From the NCBI GenBank assembly GCA_964565925.1, contig CAZMGV010000004.1, positions 208,589 through 272,588 of the forward strand: a DNA stretch of 64,000 nt, written 5' to 3'. Position 1 is the stretch's first letter. Each line of letters starts with the position of its first letter. The notes under the pieces are model-generated. The model ran no database searches. It had not been told where the DNA came from and saw only the letters and a program-made list of their open reading frames with translations. Both the position numbers and the translations under genes were made by a program. The DNA comes from CAZMGV01 sp964565925 (lineage in GTDB: Bacteria; JAGRBM01; JAHCIT01). This document shows, one piece after another, positions 26,264 to 34,786 of the stretch.

Positions 26264-26391
26264 CGTTCAGAACCGGTTAATTTCCCCAGAACCTGTCGTT
26301 AATACCGCCGGAAATACCGTCAGACGGCGGGTATATACTTGTCATACAGCACACATTCGGCAAGCAATTTACGGAAAGTACGGCCGTTTTT

Positions 26392-26420
26392 TTGACACCC
26401 GCCGCCAAGGCCGATATATA
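26392..26420 (+). promoter_or_regulatory. Sigma-70-type promoter of the DUF507 gene
   Basis: A perfect -35 TTGACA (26392-26397) and a -10 TATATA (26415-26420) are separated by exactly 17 bases, preceded by an A/T-rich stretch. Transcription would begin near 26427. That leaves a leader of about 130 bases containing a hairpin at 26449-26472 (GGAG-t-GCGC, loop TAAAA, GCGC-gg-CTCC). Confidence 0.7.
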
Positions 26421-26555
26421 GGTTCGCTGTCCGGAGGCGGGACCCGGCGGAGTGCGCTAAAAGCGCGGCTCCCGGGTGCGTGTCATCATCAGGTCATCCG
26501 AGGGGGCCCCAATGGGCGGCCCGGAGCGCCCTTCCTGACGGAGAGGTGAATATAC

Positions 26556-27074
26556 ATGCGTCTTTACCGTTCGCGCATCCCCACCATCGCCACGAAGATC
26601 GTCGCCTCGCTGGTGGCCGACGGCGATATTGAGATCGACCGCTCCAAGCTCCATGAGGTCGAACTCGACATCAAGTCGATTCTGGACGAATACCTCTACC
26701 AGGAGAACATCCTTCTCAACAGCGTGCGGGACAACATGGAGAAGAACCACCTTCCCTACCAGGAGTTCGGCAAGGTGAAGAAGGAGCTGGCAGAACAGAG
26801 CAACTTCCACACGGGTGACGACGCCTTCTTCTGGCTCGCCAACCAGATCATCGAATCGTTCATGATCAACAAGAACGTCGAGGAAGTGTTCGCCGCCGAC
26901 AACCTGATCCGGAAGAAGATCATCACCATCTTCCGCGAGAACCTCGTCAACGACGAGGAACTGGAGCGCGAAGCCAAAAACCGCATCAAGAACATCAAGG
27001 AAGATTCGCCCGAGTGGCCGGTTGAGTTCCAGAAGGCCCTCAAGCTCGTCCGTGAGCGGCGCGGGCTGAAGTAA
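26556..27074 (+). CDS. DUF507 family protein
   Basis: 172 residues, almost entirely charged alpha-helix with no signal or membrane segment. The opening MRLYRSRIPTIATKIVASLV, the segment GDIEIDRSKLHEVELDIKS and LDEYLYQENILLNSVRD match the DUF507 family, common in delta-proteobacteria, Acidobacteria and Nitrospirae and of unknown function. Many members are tandem repeats of a domain of about 85 residues; the second half here (from about residue 90) looks like such a repeat. It has GGAGAGGTG before the ATG and a consensus promoter upstream, so it is probably well expressed. Confidence 0.82.
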   Translation: MRLYRSRIPTIATKIVASLVADGDIEIDRSKLHEVELDIKSILDEYLYQENILLNSVRDNMEKNHLPYQEFGKVKKELAEQSNFHTGDDAFFWLANQIIESFMINKNVEEVFAADNLIRKKIITIFRENLVNDEELEREAKNRIKNIKEDSPEWPVEFQKALKLVRERRGLK

Positions 27075-27132
27075 ACGGCACGGCCCTTCCGGGCCCGTGG
27101 CCGCGTTCCGTTACCCCCATCAGCGGTTCTGA

Positions 27133-29733
27133 ATGAAGAGCAAAACAGGCCACGATACGGACGAGAGCGGAAGTCTCCAGCGCAAGCTCCGCACCTTTAT
27201 CGCCCGCTGGGTACGATTCACGACCGAGCGCCCATGGCTCACCCTTGCCCTCGTCGCGCTCCTTACCACCGTTTCCACTTTCTACGCCTACAAACTCGTT
27301 ACCAACGTCCGGACCGACTTCGCCTCCCTCCTGCCGGAAACCGACCGGTCGGTGCAGAACCTCAAGAAGCTGAACGACAGGTTCGGCAGCGAGCGCGGAC
27401 TGTTGGTTGTCGTCTACTGCGAGACGAAAAAGGATCCCAAGTGCTGGGACGATTCCAAGCGGATTACCGGCGATCTTGTCGCCAAGCTGAAGCCGCTCGA
27501 GGGCGTCCGGATCCGGCAGGTCACCTACCAGAACACCGAAGACAACGAGTTCTTCAAAAAATACAAATACCTGTTCATGAACCGGGAAGACCTCGAAGAT
27601 CTCCGGGACCGGCTGGACACCAAGCTCCGCTACGAGCGGGTGAAGAACTCCCCCGTCGCCATCAAGGATCTTCTGGAAGACCCCGGATTCGACATCTCCG
27701 ACATCGAGGAGAAGTACAACGCCCGCGAGAAGAAATCCTCGCGGTACACGGAAGGCTATTTCACCAACGGCAACGGAACGGTGCAGGCGGACGGAACGGA
27801 ACTGGGCGCCAACTCCGTCATCGTCATCAAGGTGACTTCGCTCGAAAGCGGCCTGCACTTCGGAAGTACGGCCAGGCTGGTGGCGGATATCCAGGCAATC
27901 ATCGACGGTCTGGAGCCGTCGAAGAACTACAACCCGATCATGGACGTGGGGCTCGCCGGCTCCATCGTCCGGTCCAACTATGAAGTGAATGCGGTAATCA
28001 CCGACACGGTCCGCACCGCGCTGCTGACCATCGCCCTCTGCTTCGCCCTCATTCTCGGCTACTACCGGCGCTTCCGGCCGGTGCTGTTCATGACCGTGGC
28101 GGTCATGTGTGCCATCTCGTGGACCTTCGCTGTGAGCTGGTTCTACATCGGATACCTGAACCAGCAGACGGCGTTCCTGGCGAGCATCATCGTCGGCAAC
28201 GGGATCAACTTCAGTATCATCTATATGGCCCGCTACTTCGAAGAGCGCGAGGAAGGCCTTGCCCCGGGACCAGCGGCGATCAAGGCGGCCGAGCTCACGT
28301 TTGAAGCGACCCAGACGGCGGCCGCCGCCACCGCCGTCGCCTATGGCGTCCTGATGTTCACGTCGTTCAAGGGGTTCTCCCAGTTCGGCTTCATCGGCGG
28401 GCTGGGGATGATCTTCGCGTGGGCCGCCGGATACACGGTCGTTCCGCCGCTCCTGACGATCACCGAACGGTTTCGGCCGCTGGTCCTGCCGGATCGGCCA
28501 AAAATTTCGGACTCAGGACGCCTGGGCTCCGGCCTGATCACCAAAATCGTGATCAAGGCGCCGCGCGCCATTATCGCCGTCTGCCTCGTGCTCACCTTCG
28601 CCAGCGTCTACTACACCTGGATATTCCTCAAAGATCCGTTCGAATATAACTTCTCCAAGCTTCGCAGCAAGGACGACCCCAAAGCCGTCTATATCCATTA
28701 TCACGTGCTGTCGAAGAACATCATCGACTCGGGTGGCGGCGGTTCCGTCTTCCTGGTGGACAGCCCCGAAGAGACCCGGATGCTGACCGACGCCATTGAG
28801 GCCCGGCGGCTGGAACGCGAAAAGACACCTCAGGGTTCGACGATCGCCGAGGCCCATTCGATCTTTACCGAACTGCCTGAAGACCAGGACTACAAGATCA
28901 AGGTCATCAGCGAGATCCGGGAAATGGTGGATAACCAGCCGCTCGGGTGGATGTCGGAGAAGAACCGCAAGCGCCTCGACGAGTTCAGGGATGCGTTCGA
29001 CATCAAGCAGGTGGGCGTGAACGCCCTGCCCGAGAACATCCGCAAGCGGTTTACCGAGAAGGACGGGTCGTTCGACAAGGTCGTGCTGATCCAGCCCAAG
29101 CCGGAGGTCTCGCTGTCAAACGGGCGGAATCTCCTCAGATTCGCGGACGAGATCGAAAGCTACAAGCTGGCCAGCGGCAAGACCGTTTACACCTCCGGCG
29201 ACGCCATGCTGTTCGCCGACATGCTGGCCGCCATCCGCACCGACGGTCCCATCGCCACGATCATGTGCTTTATCGGGGTGTTCATCATTATCTTCGTCAG
29301 CTTTGGCGGTCTGAAGAAAACCGCCTTCATCCTGTTCTTCCTGCTCTACGGAATCCTGCTGCTGGTGGGCTGCCAGGGGATATGGGATCTCAAGATCAAC
29401 TTCTTCAACTTCGTGGTCATCCCCATCACGCTCGGCATCGGCGTCGACTATCACATCAATGTCTACAAGCGGTACGTGCTGGAAGGGCCGGGCTCCATCG
29501 AGCGCACGCTTAGGGCGACGGGCGGCGCGGTGGTGCTCTGCTCCGGCACGACGATCACCGGCTACGCGATGATGACGCTGTCCTTGAATCAGGCGATGGT
29601 GAACTTCGGCTGGATCGCCATCATCGGCGAGATCACCTGCCTCACGTCGGCGATTCTCTTCAAGCCGGCCATCCTCCTGCTGCTGGAAGAGAAGGCCTAC
29701 CGTTCCGGCAAGCCGACCGAGATTACCGGCTGA
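27133..29733 (+). CDS. MMPL/RND family exporter
   Basis: 866 residues with the duplicated RND plan. A membrane segment near residues 37-57 and a periplasmic loop of about 220 residues are followed by five or six helices from about residue 290. A second anchor lies near 475, a second large loop follows, and a final helix block starts near 710. Motifs include TNVRTDFASLLPETDRSVQNL and the helix-block segment GIGVDYHINVYKRY. The family includes lipid exporters such as MmpL and the hopanoid transporter HpnN; no separate fusion or outer-membrane partner lies nearby. The cargo is probably a lipid, given the neighbourhood, but that is inference. Confidence 0.85.
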   Translation: MKSKTGHDTDESGSLQRKLRTFIARWVRFTTERPWLTLALVALLTTVSTFYAYKLVTNVRTDFASLLPETDRSVQNLKKLNDRFGSERGLLVVVYCETKKDPKCWDDSKRITGDLVAKLKPLEGVRIRQVTYQNTEDNEFFKKYKYLFMNREDLEDLRDRLDTKLRYERVKNSPVAIKDLLEDPGFDISDIEEKYNAREKKSSRYTEGYFTNGNGTVQADGTELGANSVIVIKVTSLESGLHFGSTARLVADIQAIIDGLEPSKNYNPIMDVGLAGSIVRSNYEVNAVITDTVRTALLTIALCFALILGYYRRFRPVLFMTVAVMCAISWTFAVSWFYIGYLNQQTAFLASIIVGNGINFSIIYMARYFEEREEGLAPGPAAIKAAELTFEATQTAAAATAVAYGVLMFTSFKGFSQFGFIGGLGMIFAWAAGYTVVPPLLTITERFRPLVLPDRPKISDSGRLGSGLITKIVIKAPRAIIAVCLVLTFASVYYTWIFLKDPFEYNFSKLRSKDDPKAVYIHYHVLSKNIIDSGGGGSVFLVDSPEETRMLTDAIEARRLEREKTPQGSTIAEAHSIFTELPEDQDYKIKVISEIREMVDNQPLGWMSEKNRKRLDEFRDAFDIKQVGVNALPENIRKRFTEKDGSFDKVVLIQPKPEVSLSNGRNLLRFADEIESYKLASGKTVYTSGDAMLFADMLAAIRTDGPIATIMCFIGVFIIIFVSFGGLKKTAFILFFLLYGILLLVGCQGIWDLKINFFNFVVIPITLGIGVDYHINVYKRYVLEGPGSIERTLRATGGAVVLCSGTTITGYAMMTLSLNQAMVNFGWIAIIGEITCLTSAILFKPAILLLLEEKAYRSGKPTEITG

Positions 29734-29746
29734 TATTGCCCGCCGA

Positions 29747-31663
29747 CTATTTGATCCCGTAGCGCGCGATCTTTTTCATGAAGCCCTGACGGGAGAAACC
29801 GAGCATCTCGGCGGCGCGGGTACGGTTGCCGCCGGTGGCAATGAGCGTTTCCTGCAGGATCTCTTTCTCGCGCTGCTCGAGCAGCCCCTTGAGCGTGCCG
29901 GTGGCGCGTTCCTCGGTCGAATCGCCCGTCACGATATCCCCGGCGACGCGGTCGGAGAGGTGCTCGACGCCGATCTCCCTGCCGCCGTCCAGGTTGATAA
30001 CCACCCGCTGCATCTCGTTCTCGAGTTCGCGGACGTTACCCGGCCAGGCATACGACAGGACCGCCTTGCGGGCCTCCGCCGACAGCACCGGCGCGGGCTT
30101 GCCGTTTTCGCGGGAGATCTTCTGGAGAAAATGCTCGGCCAGCAGCAGCGCGTCCTCGCCCCGCTCCCGCAGCGGCGGGATCTTCACCGGGAATACGCTG
30201 AGCCGGTAAAACAGGTCTTCGCGGAACCGGCCCGACTTCACCTCGGTCTCCAGGTTCTTGTTCGACGCGCTCACGATCCTGACGCCCACCTTGCGGGTTT
30301 CCGTGGAACCGACCGGCGTCACCTCGCCTTCCTGCAGCACGCGCAGCAGTTTTACCTGCATGGAGGGGGGCATGTCGCCCACCTCGTCCAGAAACAGCGT
30401 GCCGCCGTCGCAGATCTCGAAGAGTCCCTTCTTGTCGGCGACGGCTCCGGTGAACGAACCCTTCATGTGGCCGAACAGTTCGCTCTCCAGCAGATTTTCC
30501 GGCATGGCGGCGCAATTGACGGCCCGGAACTCGCCCGTACTCGCCCGCACGCCGCCGAAGTGGATGGCGCGGGCAACGAGTTCTTTGCCCGTACCGGTTT
30601 CGCCCTCGATCAGCACGGTCGTGTCGCTGGCGATCACCTTGCGGACCTTCTCGAACACCGCCTGCATGGCCGGCGAACCGCCGACGATGTCCCCGATCGA
30701 CCGGCCGAAGTGCGACCGCCAGTAGGTGTTTTCTTCCGACAGCTTTTCGGCCTTGTTCTGGAGCTGGGAGATCAGTTCCAGGTTTTCCACGACCCGGGAG
30801 GTCATGCCCGCGAACACCACCAGCAGGTCGAGGTCGCGTTCGTCGAACGCGCGGGCTTCGGTCTTGTTGTCGATCTGGATAATGGCCCTGAACTCGCCCT
30901 GGCTCATCAGCGGCGCGCACATGCAGCTCAAAATCCGGGATGCCGCCACTGAACCTGCCGTCGGGAACCGCGACGGCACGTCCTCCACCAGCAGGCATTC
31001 TTTACGGGCGGCCATCTGCTCGAGCAGCGACCTTGAGAGAATGAACGGCTCCTGCACCGCGCCGTTGGCCATCTTGGAGATAACCGCTTCGTACCGCTTG
31101 CGCTTGTTCTTCACCAGCACGGTCACCCGGGACGCCTTCTCGAAGGCGGCGATCGCCACGTCCGCCACCGCCTCGCAGGCTTCGGCGGGGGTCCGGGTGG
31201 CTTCGAGCTGCCGCCAGAGGCGGTACACCTGCCCCAGAGCTACGCTGTCCCGGCCGATACGGCTGTCGACCGTCGTCACATCCTTGGTCGACCGGACCGC
31301 CAGAACCGTACGGGACTCGTCGCCGGGGTCCGAATCCACGACCGGGGTGTTCAGGATGACCCGGATCGATTCGTCCGACTTGGCCCCGCCCAGGGTAAAG
31401 ATGTCGCCGGGGAATATCTCCACCCGTTCGTCCCGGAACACCCGGTCCCGGCCCTCCCGGGTGACCACAGAGCCGTTCGTGGACTGAAGATCGGAATAGA
31501 AGATCCGGTCGCCCGAGACGAAAATCTGGGCGTGTTCCCCTGAAATGAAGGGATTGTCGATAACGAGGTCGTTCGAGGGGCGGCGGCCGAGCAGAACGGT
31601 ATCCCGCTCGATCTCGACGGCGTCCCCCTTCCGTTGACCTGAAACGAATTCGATACGGATCAT
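29747..31663 (-). CDS. FHA-GAF sigma-54-dependent transcriptional activator
   Basis: 638 residues. Residues 1-95 form an FHA domain (LLGRRPSNDLVIDNPFISGE, then STNG), which binds phosphothreonine. Residues about 150-300 are a GAF-like sensory domain. The AAA+ core follows with Walker A GETGTGKE, the sigma-54 contact loop GSFTGAVADKKG and FLDEVGDMP. The C-terminus has a Fis-type helix-turn-helix (TRAAEMLGFSRQGFMKKIARYG). It should activate a sigma-54 promoter in response to a Ser/Thr kinase and a small ligand. Its targets are unknown. It converges with the exporter gene. Confidence 0.92.
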   Translation of the reverse strand: MIRIEFVSGQRKGDAVEIERDTVLLGRRPSNDLVIDNPFISGEHAQIFVSGDRIFYSDLQSTNGSVVTREGRDRVFRDERVEIFPGDIFTLGGAKSDESIRVILNTPVVDSDPGDESRTVLAVRSTKDVTTVDSRIGRDSVALGQVYRLWRQLEATRTPAEACEAVADVAIAAFEKASRVTVLVKNKRKRYEAVISKMANGAVQEPFILSRSLLEQMAARKECLLVEDVPSRFPTAGSVAASRILSCMCAPLMSQGEFRAIIQIDNKTEARAFDERDLDLLVVFAGMTSRVVENLELISQLQNKAEKLSEENTYWRSHFGRSIGDIVGGSPAMQAVFEKVRKVIASDTTVLIEGETGTGKELVARAIHFGGVRASTGEFRAVNCAAMPENLLESELFGHMKGSFTGAVADKKGLFEICDGGTLFLDEVGDMPPSMQVKLLRVLQEGEVTPVGSTETRKVGVRIVSASNKNLETEVKSGRFREDLFYRLSVFPVKIPPLRERGEDALLLAEHFLQKISRENGKPAPVLSAEARKAVLSYAWPGNVRELENEMQRVVINLDGGREIGVEHLSDRVAGDIVTGDSTEERATGTLKGLLEQREKEILQETLIATGGNRTRAAEMLGFSRQGFMKKIARYGIK

Positions 31664-31815
31664 AACCAGACCTGTTTGATAGCCGGATTAACCGATGGAG
31701 GTAAGGGCCACATCTATTTACCGGCGTAACTAATTGAAACTACTGATTAATATTAAACCCGGCACATCCCAGTTGCCGAGGGGGGTCCCTTTTATTAGAT
31801 TGCTTTCATCCCGGG

Positions 31816-31861
31816 GCCGGTGGCTGCGGGTCTTTGTTTTCTAACACAGTGCGCCACCGGC
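31816..31861 (+). promoter_or_regulatory. Leader hairpin before the receiver-domain gene
   Basis: GCCGGTGGC (31816-31824) and GCCACCGGC (31853-31861) pair perfectly around a 28-base loop in the A/T-rich 221-base gap between two divergent genes. Two of the possible start codons (TTG 31834, GTG 31849) lie within it, and the third (TTG 31885) lies 23 bases after it. It may affect translation of the gene; no T-run follows. Confidence 0.3.
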
Positions 31862-31884
31862 TAGGACATCCAAAACCAACCACC

Positions 31885-32745
31885 TTGAAACTTAAATCCC
31901 TCAACTACCCGCTTTTGAAGAAGGCTATCGACCTCTACGTCGAGAAGGCCTACCCGACCCGCATTGTGCCCGAGCGCCTGCTGAACCAGCTCGAACTGCG
32001 CGGTCTGGACAGGAAAAGCTCCTGGAAAGAGATCGTCGCCTGGCCCGAATGGGAGTGTAGCCCCCCCAAAGCCACCCCTTCCGAAATCCGCCGTCTCCAG
32101 CTCCGCCTCGGCAACCATACCTACCCCCACATGAAGCTGTCCCTGGACCGGGTCTCCGACACGGAAGAGTTCATCTGGAGCGTCGACACCCACGATCAGC
32201 GGCTGCTCGAATCGCCCGGCGGGTCGGAAAAATACCGGAAGCTCCAGGAAGAGAACGAGAAATACCGGTCCGAAATCGAAAACGCCTGGACCACCGCCGC
32301 GATCTCGACCCAGAAGAGCTATTCCGAGGAAGTGCAGGAAAGCACTCCGCCGCCCTCCAAGCCCCCCCGCGCCGACGCCGCCAAGGCGCTCCTCATCGAC
32401 GATGACGACGAAATCCTCTCGATGGAGAAGGTCATCCTCGAGCGCGACGGATTCCGGGTGTTCACCGCCCACGACTGCACCGAGGCGATGACCCACTGGG
32501 AAGCGGAAAAACCGTTCGACATCTGCCTGATCGACGTGATGATGCGCGACCGCACGGGGCTGGACCTGGTCAGCGAACTCAAGAAAAGCCACGGGCTCAC
32601 CTGCCCGGTGGCTTTTATCACCGCCATGCTCGATCCGCCGGTGAAGCCCGAGAAGAACCTCGCCGTCATCAAGAAGCCCTTTGACTCACGCGAACTGCTC
32701 CGCACGGTCCACTCCCTCATGGAAGGAAAGGACCCGCGCGCGTAA
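31885..32745 (+). CDS. Response regulator with uncharacterised N-terminal domain
   Basis: About 286 residues from the TTG. The first 150 residues (KLKSLNYPLLKKAIDLYVEK, then YPTRIVPERLLN, RLQLRLGNHTYPHMKLSLDR) form an unrecognised mixed domain. The C-terminal receiver has ALLIDDDDEILSMEK, phosphoacceptor Asp in FDICLIDVMMRD, FITAML at the switch and IKKPFDSREL for the lysine loop. The start is uncertain: in-frame TTG 31834, GTG 31849 and TTG 31885 all lack a good ribosome-binding site. TTG 31885 gives the N-terminus that begins with the conserved-looking KLKSLNY. The stop codon is directly followed by the ATG of the alcohol dehydrogenase gene. Confidence 0.78.
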   Translation: MKLKSLNYPLLKKAIDLYVEKAYPTRIVPERLLNQLELRGLDRKSSWKEIVAWPEWECSPPKATPSEIRRLQLRLGNHTYPHMKLSLDRVSDTEEFIWSVDTHDQRLLESPGGSEKYRKLQEENEKYRSEIENAWTTAAISTQKSYSEEVQESTPPPSKPPRADAAKALLIDDDDEILSMEKVILERDGFRVFTAHDCTEAMTHWEAEKPFDICLIDVMMRDRTGLDLVSELKKSHGLTCPVAFITAMLDPPVKPEKNLAVIKKPFDSRELLRTVHSLMEGKDPRA

Positions 32746-33912
32746 ATGAGCCCGCTCAGTCTCTCCGATAAACTCCGTTACCGAACCTACATGCCCACCC
32801 GCGTCACCTGCGCGGCCGGCGCCTCCGAGAAAGTGGCCCGGTTCGCCGCCGACTGCGGCATCACCAAAGCCATCCTCGTTTCGGATAAAGGCCTTTCCGC
32901 GCTGGCCGAAAAAATCGCCACGCTGCTGGGTCCGCTCCACGCCTGCACGTTTCTGGACGTGGAACCCGATACCGGCGTCACGATCATCGACGCGGCGGCC
33001 GAACTGGCCCGCAGGCACGGCGCCGACGGCGTCGTGAGCCTTGGAGGCGGGTCCGTTATCGACACGGCCAAGGGTGTCGCGGTCGCGCTGAAAAAAGGCG
33101 GCTCGATCCGCCCGTGGCTTGGCACCAGTACGCTGAAGGGCGAGAAAACCGCCCCCCACCTCTCGATCCCCACCACCGCCGGCACCGGCAGCGAATGTAC
33201 GCCTGCGGCCGTCGTCAAGGACGGCGCGGCCAAGCTGATCCTGTGGGACGACTCGGTCTACCCGGCGGCGGCGATCCTCGATCCGCTGCTGACGATCAAA
33301 CTTCCCAAGACGCTCACCGCCGCCACCGGCATGGACGCACTCACCCACGCCATCGAGGCGGTACACTCGGTTTCAAACGGCCCCTCCACCGACGCGCTCG
33401 CGTTCCATGCGATCGAACTCATTGGCGCGAACCTGCGCGAGACGGTCCACAAGGGCGACAGCGTGGAAGGCCGCATGAGCCTGCTGGTGGCGTCGAACCT
33501 TGCCGGTCAGGCGATTGCGAACGCGTTCCTGGGCTCGGTCCACGCGCTGGCCCACTCGGTCGGCGCGCACGCCCGCGTCCACCACGGCACCGCCAATGCG
33601 ATCATCCTGCCCCATGTGATGCAGCAGAATTTACGCCTCAAGCCTGACCCCTGCGCCGAACGGTACGCACTGGTGGGCCGCGCGCTCCGCGTGCCGCCCG
33701 GCGACGCCCACGAGACCGCACTCCGGGCGATCCAGCGCTGCCAGACCCTGCTGCTCGAAACCGCGCTCCCCACGCGCCTCCGCGATGCCGGCGTCAAAGC
33801 CGATCAGAAGGCCGAGATCATCAGGGGCGCCATGGACGACATCTCCCACAAGTCGAACCCGCTCCCCATGACCCCTGAACTGTTCGCCCAGCTGTTCGAC
33901 GCAGCGTGGTGA
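32746..33912 (+). CDS. Iron-containing alcohol dehydrogenase
   Basis: 388 residues. The NAD-binding part shows DGVVSLGGGSVIDTAKGVAVAL and PTTAGTGSE. The metal site is supplied by the C-terminal part with GMDALTHAIEA, GSVHALAHSVGA and VHHGTANAIILP, whose Asp and His residues fit the usual D-H-H-H ligands. The family reduces aldehydes or oxidises alcohols. Substrate and metal cannot be fixed from sequence. A fatty alcohol or aldehyde would suit the lipid enzymes in the window, but no operon links them. It abuts the receiver-domain gene (TAAATG) and is probably cotranscribed. Confidence 0.9.
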   Translation: MSPLSLSDKLRYRTYMPTRVTCAAGASEKVARFAADCGITKAILVSDKGLSALAEKIATLLGPLHACTFLDVEPDTGVTIIDAAAELARRHGADGVVSLGGGSVIDTAKGVAVALKKGGSIRPWLGTSTLKGEKTAPHLSIPTTAGTGSECTPAAVVKDGAAKLILWDDSVYPAAAILDPLLTIKLPKTLTAATGMDALTHAIEAVHSVSNGPSTDALAFHAIELIGANLRETVHKGDSVEGRMSLLVASNLAGQAIANAFLGSVHALAHSVGAHARVHHGTANAIILPHVMQQNLRLKPDPCAERYALVGRALRVPPGDAHETALRAIQRCQTLLLETALPTRLRDAGVKADQKAEIIRGAMDDISHKSNPLPMTPELFAQLFDAAW

Positions 33913-33942
33913 TTTCGACAGCGCGTTCAGCAACAGTCCTGC

Positions 33943-34698
33943 ATGCACTCCCGCTGTTCACTGGCGTCTTTTCTTAGCCTCGCACTCCTGCTGGCCGCTC
34001 CCGCCTGCATCCTCAAACCAGTGGTGAAGCCGGTCGGCAAGGTTGGCAAATGGAGTTGGTCCGCTATCGCCAAGCCTCCGCTGTTCAGGCACGGCAAGAA
34101 ATATTTCATCCCGGTCTGGCCGCCGTTACTGCCGGAGGGCACGGCCAAAAAAACAGTCCGCGTCACGGTGAAGGCGACGCGCCTATTGAACGGCGAGCCC
34201 GTCTCCGGCCTCTACTACGACAGTATCCCCGTGCAGGCGGCCGCCGAAGAAGAAGTCTTGAAGGCTTACCGGGAGTCGCAGCTTTTCAGCGAAGTGGTTG
34301 CGGGAGCCACCCCGGCTGAACTGAACGCGGAGGTAACTGTCACCGTCATCTCCGACTGGGGCTTTTATACGAACAGCTCGCGCTACACGGGCGGCCTCGT
34401 GCCCGGCGGCGCGGAAGAGATTTACCGCGTCCAGACGAAGCTAACCGACGGGGCCGGTAAACCGCTCGGCGACTACAGCTCCGAGGAACGGCCCACCTAC
34501 GTCCGCACCCCGAGGTTCCAGAGCTTCACCGACCCGTTCGAGTTCGACGTGCTGAGTACGGCGAGCGTCGGCAAGAAGATCATCTTCGATCTCAACCGCG
34601 AGATCCTGTATTCGGTCTTCAGCGACCACGCAGTGTATCCGCTGCCGCCGAAGGTTGAGACGGCACCGGAGAGCGCTCCGGCACCCGTCACACCCTGA
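33943..34698 (+). CDS. Predicted lipoprotein, family A
   Basis: 251 residues. The signal peptide ends in a lipobox AAPAC (Cys22). The mature protein has no recognised domain. Most of it (from KPPLFRHGKKYF to LNREILYSVFS) is strongly similar to residues about 95-300 of the next, larger lipoprotein, for example TRLLNGEPVSGLYYDSIPVQ against TRLLNGQPVKGLYYDSIPVQ. The two genes therefore come from a duplication. The alternating strands and the VTVTVISDWGFYTN block suggest a beta-rich envelope protein. The tail is Pro/Ala-rich. It is the first of five lipoprotein genes in a row. Confidence 0.75.
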   Translation: MHSRCSLASFLSLALLLAAPACILKPVVKPVGKVGKWSWSAIAKPPLFRHGKKYFIPVWPPLLPEGTAKKTVRVTVKATRLLNGEPVSGLYYDSIPVQAAAEEEVLKAYRESQLFSEVVAGATPAELNAEVTVTVISDWGFYTNSSRYTGGLVPGGAEEIYRVQTKLTDGAGKPLGDYSSEERPTYVRTPRFQSFTDPFEFDVLSTASVGKKIIFDLNREILYSVFSDHAVYPLPPKVETAPESAPAPVTP

Positions 34699-34786
34699 AC
34701 GGCGATGGGTAAAATCCCGGTTACTTTCGATTAATCATCCTGTATTTCGATGGATTGGTACGCCGGTTACGGTTAGATTTTTCACT

